Source of the DNA: Burkholderia vietnamiensis LMG 10929
GTDB lineage: Bacteria; Pseudomonadota; Gammaproteobacteria; Burkholderiales; Burkholderiaceae
Length of the DNA: 64,000 nt
Direction: 5' to 3'
Assembly: GCF_000959445.1 (NCBI RefSeq)
Contig: NZ_CP009631.1
Location: 2,170,001-2,234,000, forward strand
The notes below the pieces were generated by a model that worked only from the letters and a program-made list of their open reading frames with translations, did not search any database and was not told the origin of the DNA. The translations under genes and the position numbers were made by a program. Shown piece by piece: positions 36,031-43,867 of this stretch (position 1 is the stretch's first letter; each line of letters starts with the position of its first letter).

Positions 36031-36599
36031 TGGCTACTATTTCTCGCCCACTTCCCGAAACATCGTATCTGCGCCAGTGTTTCCGCACTACCAAAGGCAG
36101 CGGAAGACTAATCTGGCTGGAACGACCGCTTTGTCATTTCGATACGAAAATTGAACAATTGCGGTGGAACCAGCGGTATGCAGGTAAGCGAGCATGCAAA
36201 GAACACGGGACGCGCGTCTATCGCTACGTGCTGCTAGACGGTGTGCAGTATCGAGCTAACCGTATTTGCTATGCCCTGTATCATGGGAAATGTCCGGTCG
36301 ATATGGAGATCGACCATCGGAACCGGAAGCGCGATGACAATAGCGAACGGAACCTGTTCGCAGTGTCGCATGAGACTAACGGCCGCAATAGAGGGCTGTA
36401 CGCGAGCAACACAACCGGGGTTACCGGTGTCTCATGGCGTGAGGATCGGAAGCGCTGGCGTGCGCTCGCTATGGGAGAGAACAGCAAGCAAGTGCACCTT
36501 GGCTACTTTATTGAGTTTGCCGATGCGGTACAGGCCCGAAAGCAGTGGATGCGCACGGTAGGGGTACGGATCGGGTACGCAAGGAATCACGGCGTCTAA
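36030..36599 (+). CDS. HNH-AP2 homing-type endonuclease
   Basis: 189 residues. N-terminal region shared with the 375-residue HNH protein (RYAGKRACKEHG), then a canonical HNH motif MEIDHRNRKRDDNSERNLFAVSHETN described by His96 and Asn108, and an AP2-like DNA-binding domain (TTGVTGVSWREDRKRWRALA). Acts as a sequence-specific DNA nicking or cutting enzyme. It is the only rightward gene in this part of the phage, and its translation start is inside a hairpin. Confidence 0.9.
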   Translation: MATISRPLPETSYLRQCFRTTKGSGRLIWLERPLCHFDTKIEQLRWNQRYAGKRACKEHGTRVYRYVLLDGVQYRANRICYALYHGKCPVDMEIDHRNRKRDDNSERNLFAVSHETNGRNRGLYASNTTGVTGVSWREDRKRWRALAMGENSKQVHLGYFIEFADAVQARKQWMRTVGVRIGYARNHGV

Positions 36600-36612
36600 G
36601 GCCATCGTTTCG

Positions 36613-36867
36613 TTAGGTCCGTCCGGCCTCATCCTGCAGAAGCCGCCGCAGCTTGTACAGCGCGACGAGGTGTGACCCTCCCGTGTCCTCTTTCCAGACC
36701 TGCTCAACGATCTCGCGGTAGTGCTCCGCCTCGTCCAACACCTGCCGCATGCGCACGATTTCGATGATGAGTGTGCGTACCTCGTGCCCTTCGGGATACC
36801 GGCGCCAGATTTCTCGCAGCTGGCGCGCGGTCGGAGACTGGATCGAGGGGAGGGGCGGCTTGGGCAT
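36613..36867 (-). CDS. Small helical protein under a LexA-box promoter
   Basis: 84 residues, starting MPKPPLPSIQSPTARQLREIWRRYPEG. Predicted all-helical (IIEIVRMRQVLDEAEHYREIVEQVW, LVALYKLRRLLQDEA), no helix-turn-helix that I can recognise. Located 10 bases downstream of a perfect LexA box and a sigma-70-like promoter, so expression should rise after DNA damage. It could be an antirepressor or induction factor, but that is inference from context. There is no good ribosome binding site; the leader would be short. Confidence 0.65.
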   Translation of the reverse strand: MPKPPLPSIQSPTARQLREIWRRYPEGHEVRTLIIEIVRMRQVLDEAEHYREIVEQVWKEDTGGSHLVALYKLRRLLQDEAGRT

Positions 36868-36876
36868 GGCGTTACG

Positions 36877-36900
36877 AGTACTGTATGGGCATACAGTACT
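36877..36900. promoter_or_regulatory. LexA box (SOS operator)
   Basis: AGTACTGTATG and CATACAGTACT are perfect 11-base inverted arms with a GG spacer. The centre reads CTGT-N8-ACAG (36881-36896), the consensus LexA site. Symmetry extends four bases beyond it on each side. Confidence 0.8.
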
Positions 36901-36921
36901 ATGCCTGCGGAACTCCGTCAA
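36893..36921 (-). promoter_or_regulatory. Probable promoter overlapped by the LexA box
   Basis: On the minus strand TTGACG (36916-36921) is 17 bases from TACTGT (36893-36898). The -10-like element lies inside the LexA box, the usual way LexA blocks transcription. It would serve the 84-residue gene. Confidence 0.55.
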
Positions 36922-37077
36922 TTCGATGGGAACGAGGCCGAAAAGATCCCCTAAAATCAGGGGGCATTGTTTATCAGAGGCCCCCGGATCATGACTGCAA
37001 CTGGGGGCGTGAATCATGCCGGGCCTGGCTGGCCAAAACCCCGATTATCGGGGCGTGAAGATAGTAATGGGGGTGCG

Positions 37078-37833
37078 ATGCAAGCAGAAGTCAAACGTCT
37101 GGAGCTGTCTGAGACCGCCCTTCAGGCGCTGAGTCCGCTTCAGCGGTACGTCTTCGCTCTGGTCGGGCATGTCTTCAACGAGCTGATTCTCTTGCAGAAA
37201 TGGGCACATTCAAGCCGCAGGTCCCCGGGCAACCCCGGGCCGCAAGAAGATGCAGGGGTGGCCATCACGATGTTCCTGATACGACTGCTGTCTGCAAAGG
37301 TGTATGAGGCCCTCCACGATGACGCTTTGGGGAAGAAGTGTGTTGCTGAGGTGCTTCGCGCCGACTACTTCGGAAAGGTCGATGGCTTGAATGACAAATG
37401 GGATGCCGTTCTGAAGCAGTATGAGGCGTTAGAGTGGCTCGGCTGGATACGCAACAAGGGTGGATTCCACTACATGAAGGCAAATCAGTGGGCACCGTAC
37501 TTGGATGACACGATTTGCAGCGGTGCCTACGTCTATGTGGGCAATCGTTATGGCGACACCTATTACCACTGGGCAGACATGGCAGCCGCGCTACCAGCGA
37601 TGAGCCATGTGAACCCTGAGGTTCCCATGAAAGGGCTCGAACAAATGCTGGGCGACCTAGGGCAGCTCCTCGGTGACGTTACCGAATGCCTTGCGCGCGG
37701 CTTGCAGGCGTTCTTGAACGAGAGTGGCATCGGAGATTCGCTGTCTGATCCCATCCGGTTCGATGCACCGCCAATCGACGCCTCCTCACTGCACTACTTC
37801 TTCGCAGACGAGCACATAGGCGGGGGCGGCTGA
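37078..37833 (+). CDS. Unknown cargo protein with a HEPN-like RNase motif
   Basis: 251 residues. Mostly helical. The central stretch LEWLGWIRNKGGFHYMK contains R-N-x4-H (Arg125, Asn126, His131), the pattern of HEPN ribonucleases found in toxin and abortive-infection proteins. The family is otherwise not recognised. The ATG has GGGGG upstream. It is rightward while all neighbours except HNH-AP2 run leftward, and its base composition is closer to host. Probably expressed in the lysogen, for example for exclusion of other phages; this is inferred. Confidence 0.55.
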   Translation: MQAEVKRLELSETALQALSPLQRYVFALVGHVFNELILLQKWAHSSRRSPGNPGPQEDAGVAITMFLIRLLSAKVYEALHDDALGKKCVAEVLRADYFGKVDGLNDKWDAVLKQYEALEWLGWIRNKGGFHYMKANQWAPYLDDTICSGAYVYVGNRYGDTYYHWADMAAALPAMSHVNPEVPMKGLEQMLGDLGQLLGDVTECLARGLQAFLNESGIGDSLSDPIRFDAPPIDASSLHYFFADEHIGGGG

Positions 37834-38033
37834 GCTAGCGATTTGCAAACAGACGTATTTTATTTGGTGGACGTTGAGAACGTGGAATGCATCATGGTCC
37901 CTTTTAATTAACAAGTCTCCAATCTATTCAGTACGAAGAATCGTAGCCAGTTAATTACGGCTTTGCAGGCGATGCAGAATCGAGCATTCGCCTTTGGACT
38001 CGCTAAGGGAATGCAGTTTCAGAAATGAAAAAG

Positions 38034-38066
38034 CCCCGACAACTTGACCGGTTGTCGGGGTTTTTT
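38034..38066. terminator. Bidirectional terminator
   Basis: Perfect 10-bp stem CCCCGACAAC (38034-38043) with GTTGTCGGGG (38051-38060), 7-base loop, T6 to the right and A5 to the left. It ends the rightward cargo gene and the leftward early operon. Confidence 0.92.
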
Positions 38067-38078
38067 GTTTTGGTGCTG

Positions 38079-38258
38079 TCACTTCATTAGCAGCACAAGA
38101 ATTGGATTCAGGTTGTTCCATGCGGCACGCAAGCACGCTTTAACCTCTTTTTCGGTTGTCGTAGCCATCGCCTCGTTTATCAGTGCGAGCGCAGCACGCA
38201 CACGTTCGTCTGTTCGTGCGATATCCGATTCGCACAGACTCTTTTTCAACTCTTGCAT
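38079..38258 (-). CDS. Small phage protein, 59 residues
   Basis: Begins MQELKKSLCESDIARTDERV and ends NLNPILVLLMK. Helical, charged, coding-like composition; GGTGA five bases before the ATG. The stop is 12 bases from the shared terminator, so it is the last gene of the leftward early operon. No family recognised. Confidence 0.6.
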   Translation of the reverse strand: MQELKKSLCESDIARTDERVRAALALINEAMATTTEKEVKACLRAAWNNLNPILVLLMK

Positions 38259-38382
38259 TGGATCACCGTCGTCTTGGTGTTAATTGTCGGATGCTGGTGT
38301 TACTCCGGTTTAGCGGCTCCGCCGACAGGCGGATGGGGCGGGGTGCTCGTGCTGTCTTTCCTGCCTGTGCGAGGCCCGGAAT

Positions 38383-38748
38383 CTAGCTTTGGCGCTCGTC
38401 CACGCGGTTAATCAGGAAGTTGGATTTGTCACCGACGATCCAAGCCGGGGAGCGACCCTTACCACTCCACGTTGCGCCGGTCTCCGGATTGCGATATTTC
38501 GCGGCCAGCGTCGGAACCGTCTTGCTCCGTTGCGTGCGGTCCTGTCTGACTTTCCTCTGGAGGCCGTATTTCTGACCCAGCTGCGCCACGATCTTTTCGG
38601 CCAGCGGCTGCCCGTGCATGTCAATCATCGCGAGGATTTGGGCTATGGTGTTGGCTTCTTCCTCAGCCTTGAGCGCTTCGATTTGCTCGCTCAACGCCTT
38701 TTGCTGTGCCAGAAGGTCGGCAAGATTCGGAGTGGGTTTAGTTGTCAT
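38383..38748 (-). CDS. H-NS family nucleoid protein, phage-encoded
   Basis: 121 residues. N-terminal coiled coil for dimerisation (NLADLLAQQKALSEQIEALKAEEEA) and the C-terminal H-NS DNA-binding motif KYRNPETGATWSGKGRSPAWI, with the conserved TWSGKGR loop. It silences AT-rich DNA; a phage copy may silence phage genes in the lysogen or interfere with host H-NS. The start at 38748 was chosen for homology; the ORF upstream is not H-NS-like. Confidence 0.9.
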   Translation of the reverse strand: MTTKPTPNLADLLAQQKALSEQIEALKAEEEANTIAQILAMIDMHGQPLAEKIVAQLGQKYGLQRKVRQDRTQRSKTVPTLAAKYRNPETGATWSGKGRSPAWIVGDKSNFLINRVDERQS

Positions 38749-38847
38749 TTTCGGATTTTCCTTTTCGTTTCGGTATGGATTAGGTGCTGATCGTTGCACC
38801 ATAAACCAGATAGTGCCCGGGGAGTATCGGATTAGTCAACAGTCTTT

Positions 38848-40956
38848 TTAAGCCTGCGTACTCGTCAGCTTCTTAGCTGCTTTAACACCGGCAGGGGTGC
38901 GCTTCCATTCTGCATACGTCGGAATGGTGGAGCGCTCGTTAAATTCCTTCCAAAACTTTGAACCCGCTTTCTTGAGGCGCGAGATTTGGACGGTCAGTGC
39001 ATTGTGGCGCTTGCCGCCCGGAGTCTGGAGCCATACTTTTTTCAACGCGGCTTCGAGCTTCCCTTTCGGGCTCTTGGCACGGGCCGCGTTATGCTTCCGT
39101 TCTTCTTCAGCAGTGCGGCGATACTCGTATTGCAAGACCACAGCCTTATCGCATTTCGAGTTCAAAATCAGCGGTTCATAGATACCGAGCACACGTCCCG
39201 GGAGCTTGACTCCCAAACTCTTGGCGATTGCCTGAAAGCGTGCGCTCAGTTCCTCAGCAATCCGCCTATCTGTGACGATGAACAGGCAGGGTTCTTTCGA
39301 GTCAGCATCACGTGCTGCGATACGAAACAGAACTTGGAGCGCGTAATCAAGTGTGCGGTCCACATCAGAGCTATAGCCGGGGGCCACGCGTTTAAGGAAT
39401 TCTTTGTCTTCCGGGCCGTACTGCATCGTGGCCAGAAAAGCGGCCCCGTTGTAGTGCTTCCACTTGTTCAGACCGTGCGCCACCATCGGCAGTTTGCGAA
39501 GCTTGCCCGGAAAGTGTGTAGCCAGTTCTTCAGCTTCCCAAACCTTGGACGCCTCACTTTGGTTGTCCAACTTGTACTTAGCGTTCACGCCCACACACAG
39601 GCGCTTAACCTTCACGCGTCCCGGCCGACCAAAGTTTTCTTGTCGGGCCCATTCGGTATACAGTTTCAGACTCTCGCTGACCATGTACCGGATAACCGAC
39701 GTTTCCAGCACATTAGGCTTGATACCGGTCAGCAGCTTTTCCACTTCTTCACTACCCTTACGCTTGATGCTGTTTCGTCCAGACATGGCGGTTTCAAACG
39801 CAGACCGATAGGTAGGGGCCCGTCCGCTATGCAGCCGGGACCATTCAGCGTTCGTAGCCTGTAACTGGCGCTTGCTGGCCTTACGATCATGCTTGACCAC
39901 GATTCCCGAAGTCATAGCCGTTTTGGTCAGGGAGGACCCGTTAAGATCGAAAACGTAGGTAACCTTCACGTGCTGCAAACGCTCCATCAGTTTCTTGAAA
40001 CGCGCGGCATCCACGTACTTAGACGTAATATCCTTCAACGGTCGGAATTCGTCCCGTCCCTCATCGTTCAGGAAATGGAACATCTGCGACGACTCAAAGA
40101 ATGCAGACAGAATTAGAACTTGCGTGTATCCGGCGAACATGCGGATAGGGTTGAACACCTTGGCAATCTGGTAGTTTTCACCTGTCTTGTCGGTCTTGAC
40201 CGAAACGTACACGTCCACCGACGACGAGCGCACGTATTCCAGAAATTCAACGATATCTGTAGCTCGCTTGTGTCGGGTCGTGGACTCAGGAATCAGTGCC
40301 TCAATCTCTGCGACAGTGGGAACAGGCAGACCGCCAATCGTGTTCCAAGTCATGATGGAGGTGTAATCTTGGTCGCTGACGCTGTATGTCTTCGTCATTT
40401 CCATCAGCGTGGTTTTCACCTTGCGGCCGGTACTCGTCAGCATCCACCGTTCAGCCAGTAGGTGCGCGTACACCTCACGCGGTAGAACCATCTTATAGTT
40501 TCGTTCAAGGCAGGCGCGGGCCTCGTCGTACACCAGCGATACGCGATCCTTAGCGCGGCCAAGATCGGACGAGGCGCGGGCGATACATTCGTGCGTGCAC
40601 AACAGCACGGTACCGTTGGCCACGGCTTCAATGCCAAGCTTCTTAGATCCCATCAGCGCGGCTTGGAATACTTGGCTGATCGGCACGCCCTTAATCGGGT
40701 CGATGTTCATGATCTTGGTTTCGTCCACGCCACGGGCCAACAAATCGGCCTGCACTTGGTCCAACAGTTTCCGGCTAGGTGCGGCATACACCAGCACACA
40801 GGGATGCGCGTTGTCTACGTGCTCTTGCGCGATATCGAGGAAACGGAACGTCTTGCCTACACCGCAAATCCCGTTCACGAAGTACAGGGGTTCGCGTTCG
40901 CCCATCAGGCTACGGGCATCAATTCGGTTCAGGACTTCGGGCTTGGTTGAGAACAT
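38848..40956 (-). CDS. Putative phage helicase (DEAD-like SF2)
   Basis: 702 residues. Walker A FVNGICGVGKT (about 27-36) and Walker B SLVYDEARA (140-148, DEAR) near the N-terminus, then a QYGPEDKEFLKRVAPGYSSDVDRTLDYALQVLFRIAAR region typical of phage replication helicases. The C-terminal 120 residues are very basic. Likely unwinds DNA in phage replication. It is a gene of the early leftward operon. Confidence 0.7.
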   Translation of the reverse strand: MFSTKPEVLNRIDARSLMGEREPLYFVNGICGVGKTFRFLDIAQEHVDNAHPCVLVYAAPSRKLLDQVQADLLARGVDETKIMNIDPIKGVPISQVFQAALMGSKKLGIEAVANGTVLLCTHECIARASSDLGRAKDRVSLVYDEARACLERNYKMVLPREVYAHLLAERWMLTSTGRKVKTTLMEMTKTYSVSDQDYTSIMTWNTIGGLPVPTVAEIEALIPESTTRHKRATDIVEFLEYVRSSSVDVYVSVKTDKTGENYQIAKVFNPIRMFAGYTQVLILSAFFESSQMFHFLNDEGRDEFRPLKDITSKYVDAARFKKLMERLQHVKVTYVFDLNGSSLTKTAMTSGIVVKHDRKASKRQLQATNAEWSRLHSGRAPTYRSAFETAMSGRNSIKRKGSEEVEKLLTGIKPNVLETSVIRYMVSESLKLYTEWARQENFGRPGRVKVKRLCVGVNAKYKLDNQSEASKVWEAEELATHFPGKLRKLPMVAHGLNKWKHYNGAAFLATMQYGPEDKEFLKRVAPGYSSDVDRTLDYALQVLFRIAARDADSKEPCLFIVTDRRIAEELSARFQAIAKSLGVKLPGRVLGIYEPLILNSKCDKAVVLQYEYRRTAEEERKHNAARAKSPKGKLEAALKKVWLQTPGGKRHNALTVQISRLKKAGSKFWKEFNERSTIPTYAEWKRTPAGVKAAKKLTSTQA

Positions 40957-41396
40957 GATTAATTCCTAGGCTGGCTACTGATTATTTACGATCTGCTGTA
41001 ATCTACAGCGCTCGTTCTAAATTAAATTAGGGGCCAGTCGAGGGCACGGGAAGGGGCAATAAATGGCCTCAAAACGAGGTTTTCGTGCCGCTGGCCAAAA
41101 GTTGCAATTTTCGCTTCAAAATCGCGGTACTCTATTGGGGCTTTCGCCCCGGGGGATGGTTGTAATCCACCCAATATGGGAGATATACCGTCGTAGATTA
41201 CAATTGGTGCAGCTTTGGTTTTCCAGCATCCACCGCGCGCCAGCGCAAATAGAGTACCGTTTTCTACAGGGAGACGGGTTTTCGAGTGACTGGCTGCGGG
41301 CGTTCAAATAATCGATTCTCACGCGGCTACAGCTATCCAGATTGAGCCGTTTCGGCCCCGGACTAGGAAAGGGTAGTCGAGACCCTATCAGGCTGT
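40957..41396. other. Non-coding region with nested inverted repeats, candidate control or origin region
   Basis: GCTGTA-ATC-TACAGC palindrome at 40995-41009, 39 bases upstream of the helicase start. CGGTACTCTATT (41125-41136) has a perfect inverted copy at 41248-41259. TTGTAATC (41160-41167) has an inverted copy at 41196-41203. The second pair is nested in the first. A reading frame at 41063-41311 (+) seems accidental. An early promoter/operator region or replication origin is possible. Confidence 0.5.
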
Positions 41397-42062
41397 TTAA
41401 GCCGCTTTCCGGCTGTCCCGGTTGCGGATCGTGTCGAGCAATGCGGCGAGTTCCGGATTGTCTTGGACCAGCAGCTTTTTGATGTAGGCGCAGAAATTCG
41501 GGTGCTTCGCCTTGATATGGTCCAGTGCTGCGGAATCCACGGCGATACTCTGCGTCGCCTTTTTGCCGCTCAGGGGCACGTGCTTAATCCCGCGTACCGC
41601 GTCCCACTCGTCATCTGACACGGTGCCCGCACAGAACGCGGGCACCCGGGGTACAGTGGTCATGTGGCTAGGCCCGGATTCAGCAGCCATGGTCTGAGAC
41701 AGCAGCGCAGTAGCGATCATCGCATCAGGAATGCCGTGCTCTGACAAGTTTTGAACGAGTGAGGCCATGCCCTCAAGGGTCGCGTCTTTCAGCAGGTCAG
41801 CGGCCTTGAGCCGTTCAACGTCGTCCTTCGTCGTCATCCACATACGGGTACTGTTGTCTTGGCGTCCGCTAAGTTCTGCATACTCTGCGCGTATCTCTGC
41901 GAGTGCGGCGCGCAGTTTCGCATTCTCAGCCTCTGCAACTTCCAAGCGGGCTGCTTTGTCTTCGAGTGCGGTCACCTTGTCTACAAGTGCATTCCACTTG
42001 TATGCCGGAATTTGTGCGGGTTCAGTCGTGGAACCGGCCGTGAGAGCGGTAGTGGTGTACAT
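41397..42062 (-). CDS. Phage protein with coiled coil, unknown function
   Basis: 221 residues. The ATG at 42062 is preferred to an upstream codon. A coiled coil at about 25-75 (KWNALVDKVTALEDKAARLEVAEAENAKL) is followed by a compact, mixed C-terminal domain (DEWDAVRGIKHVPLSGKKATQSIAV). No family recognised. It lies between the control region and the 98-residue gene, in the leftward early operon. Confidence 0.65.
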   Translation of the reverse strand: MYTTTALTAGSTTEPAQIPAYKWNALVDKVTALEDKAARLEVAEAENAKLRAALAEIRAEYAELSGRQDNSTRMWMTTKDDVERLKAADLLKDATLEGMASLVQNLSEHGIPDAMIATALLSQTMAAESGPSHMTTVPRVPAFCAGTVSDDEWDAVRGIKHVPLSGKKATQSIAVDSAALDHIKAKHPNFCAYIKKLLVQDNPELAALLDTIRNRDSRKAA

Positions 42063-42075
42063 GGCCGGTCTCCGC

Positions 42076-42372
42076 TTAAACGTGCAGGGGGTGAGCACGG
42101 GTCATGATCGGGGCCGGGACGTCAAGCGGCTCAGTATCCGGCTGAGTCGTGACCGTATCCTCTGCGAGAAAGGAAAGCGCGTCCCCTTGGTGCGCTTCTG
42201 CTGCTGCGCTTGCCATGGTTGCAATCTGCGATTCGGTTACTTCGATGAGAGTGGCCAGCGATTCAGCAGCGGCAGTCTGATAGCGTTCTACGGCTTGTTG
42301 ACGGGCTTGGCGTGCTGCTTGGATGCGCGCTTGGACTGCGGCGAACTTGGTGGAAATTTGCGACGAGGACAT
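42076..42372 (-). CDS. Small helical phage protein
   Basis: 98 residues, starting MSSSQISTKFAAVQARIQAARQARQQAVERYQ. Helical and Ala/Gln-rich. The start is preceded by GGAGTCGTACC. The gap to the 221-residue gene is 13 bases, so both are probably one transcript. No family recognised. Confidence 0.65.
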   Translation of the reverse strand: MSSSQISTKFAAVQARIQAARQARQQAVERYQTAAAESLATLIEVTESQIATMASAAAEAHQGDALSFLAEDTVTTQPDTEPLDVPAPIMTRAHPLHV

Positions 42373-42565
42373 GGTACGACTCCGGTATGTGCTGATAAAA
42401 AGCCGGGAGTCGTTGCCGGGAGGATACTGCGGGGACTGTGCTGCATCCAAGCCACATAGATAAGGGTCGGACACATCACAAGACAGAGTATGAAGAATTC
42501 CGGTATAGCTAGCAAATAATTTTTGGGTATTTGCGAGTCGCGTATCATGGCGCGTAGTTATAAAT

Positions 42566-42605
42566 GGTAACACCAGACCGCCCGGTGTTACCTCGTTGGT
42601 GTTAC
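42566..42605. promoter_or_regulatory. Operator-like cluster of three GGT-N3-ACC sites
   Basis: GGTAACACC (42566-42574), GGTGTTACC (42584-42592) and GGTGTTAC (42598-42605) lie 18 and 14 bases apart, centre to centre. The first two form a perfect inverted repeat. The same nine bases recur at 13599-13607 and 13756-13764, and nearly at 13579-13586, inside int. This resembles binding sites for one regulator. Confidence 0.5.
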
Positions 42606-42644
42606 TCAGCTTTGCGTGTCGGATACAAGATGGAACTTATGCGG

Positions 42645-42992
42645 CTACCGGTACTTCGGAGGGAGCCGCGACGGGTCGTCAATCTCTACGCGAGTCGATC
42701 TCACAATCGCTTCAAAGATGGATTTCATCAGCGTATGTGTGGGCGAGCCTTCCGGCTCAGAATATTGGCGCTCGCGTGCCTGTTCTCGCGTCCACTGCGC
42801 GAGCGCCATACGTTTTTCTTCCGAGTCTTCGATATCTTCAGGCAAGTCTGTAACATATGCCGATACGACAGGATCGTCGTAATCACGATGGTACGAAACG
42901 AGCACGAGGGGTTTTCCTCTGTATTTCTCGATATCAAAAATTGGAATGTACCTACGGTTGAATTGCCAAAGCACTACGGTAATTTCTGACAT
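42645..42992 (-). CDS. Hypothetical phage early protein
   Basis: 115 residues, starting MSEITVVLWQFNRRYIPIFDIEKYRGK. Alpha/beta, charged; the C-terminal helix contains EAIVRSTRVEIDD. AAGGGAG five bases before the ATG. Its position between the GIY-YIG gene and the operator cluster suggests it is early. No family recognised. Confidence 0.6.
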   Translation of the reverse strand: MSEITVVLWQFNRRYIPIFDIEKYRGKPLVLVSYHRDYDDPVVSAYVTDLPEDIEDSEEKRMALAQWTREQARERQYSEPEGSPTHTLMKSIFEAIVRSTRVEIDDPSRLPPKYR

Positions 42993-43061
42993 TAATACTC
43001 CCTTGGCTTTTTGAGGGGGCAGAAGTGCAGTCTACAATCTGTTGTTGTGATGGATCGTTGC

Positions 43062-43661
43062 TTACCAGCAATCGCAATCTTGACCGCAACCCGGTGGCAT
43101 ACTGCACTCAGACGAGACGGGAGGATTGCTTAAGTCTAGTGGTTGATATGCAACATTTTTACGCCCGTTGAGCACGTAATCGCTTTCCCAAGAATAAATA
43201 ACCCCAATATCACGCTCTGGGCAGTGATAGCAGTACATGCGAAAACTATGGTTTTCATAAAGGAAGTCGTGCACTAATTCTCTTGCGCGGTGCGGATTAA
43301 CCCCAAACCATTCTGATTTTCGACCTGATACGGGAAATTTGAATCGCTCATATTTCTCCTCTAGCATGCGGTGAGTTGAACGTTCTATTTCGCCAATGGT
43401 TTCCGAACTGACGCCTTCCCGAATTTTGAAGGCGCAAAGTAGGGTGTAATGCCGGTTGCCCGTGCTGCTTGATCTTGTTGTAAGTTGGCCCTTGGTTTTC
43501 CCAACCTTGGCCTCGTTAAGATTCTGTGTATTTACCCCAATGTAAATCCATCCATCATCGGAGTTCTCCTGCCGCTGTCTCTCCCGTTCAACTTCAGACG
43601 ATTTGAAGTCGTCGTAATCGTGCTCATTGAATTCGTCTCGCCAGTTTTTGTTTATCGCCAT
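43062..43661 (-). CDS. GIY-YIG nuclease-like protein (T5orf172 type)
   Basis: 199 residues. The GIY-YIG-like core begins at about residue 38: WIYIGVNTQNLNEAKVGKTKGQLTTR, then HYTLLCAFKI and EIERSTHRMLEEKYERFKFPVSGRKSEWF with the conserved Glu. The C-terminal tail is cysteine-rich (CSMPPGCGQDCDCW) and another pair CYHC lies before it, so a metal-binding site is possible. The ATG at 43661 is preceded by GGGAGGG. First gene of the leftward early operon. Probably a homing or host-DNA-attacking nuclease. Confidence 0.75.
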   Translation of the reverse strand: MAINKNWRDEFNEHDYDDFKSSEVERERQRQENSDDGWIYIGVNTQNLNEAKVGKTKGQLTTRSSSTGNRHYTLLCAFKIREGVSSETIGEIERSTHRMLEEKYERFKFPVSGRKSEWFGVNPHRARELVHDFLYENHSFRMYCYHCPERDIGVIYSWESDYVLNGRKNVAYQPLDLSNPPVSSECSMPPGCGQDCDCW

Positions 43662-43867
43662 TTTCAACCCTCCCAATCAAGGAATGGCAGCCCCCGCGAC
43701 TATCGGGAAACACACACGCAGCGTTGCGCAGCCGCCTTTGCTGTTTGTGTTGCCGAACACTCGGTACCGAAAGAGAGTCTAACGCGAAGTGGGGAACGAG
43801 CGCGTCGACGGGCAGATTCGGGATCACAGGGAACCGCGTAGCATCTCCACGGTAAACTACTGGATCT

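Noticed and set aside
37951..38136. 61-codon minus-strand frame across the bidirectional terminator
   Set aside because: It reads through the hairpin stem, and the neighbouring 59-codon frame at 38079-38258 is the more credible gene.
40995..41009. GCTGTAATCTACAGC as a second LexA box
   Set aside because: The CTGT and ACAG halves are only five bases apart, whereas LexA needs eight. Kept only as a palindrome.
41063..41311. 82-codon plus-strand reading frame above the helicase gene
   Set aside because: It runs through the nested inverted repeats and opposes the operon; no family features.
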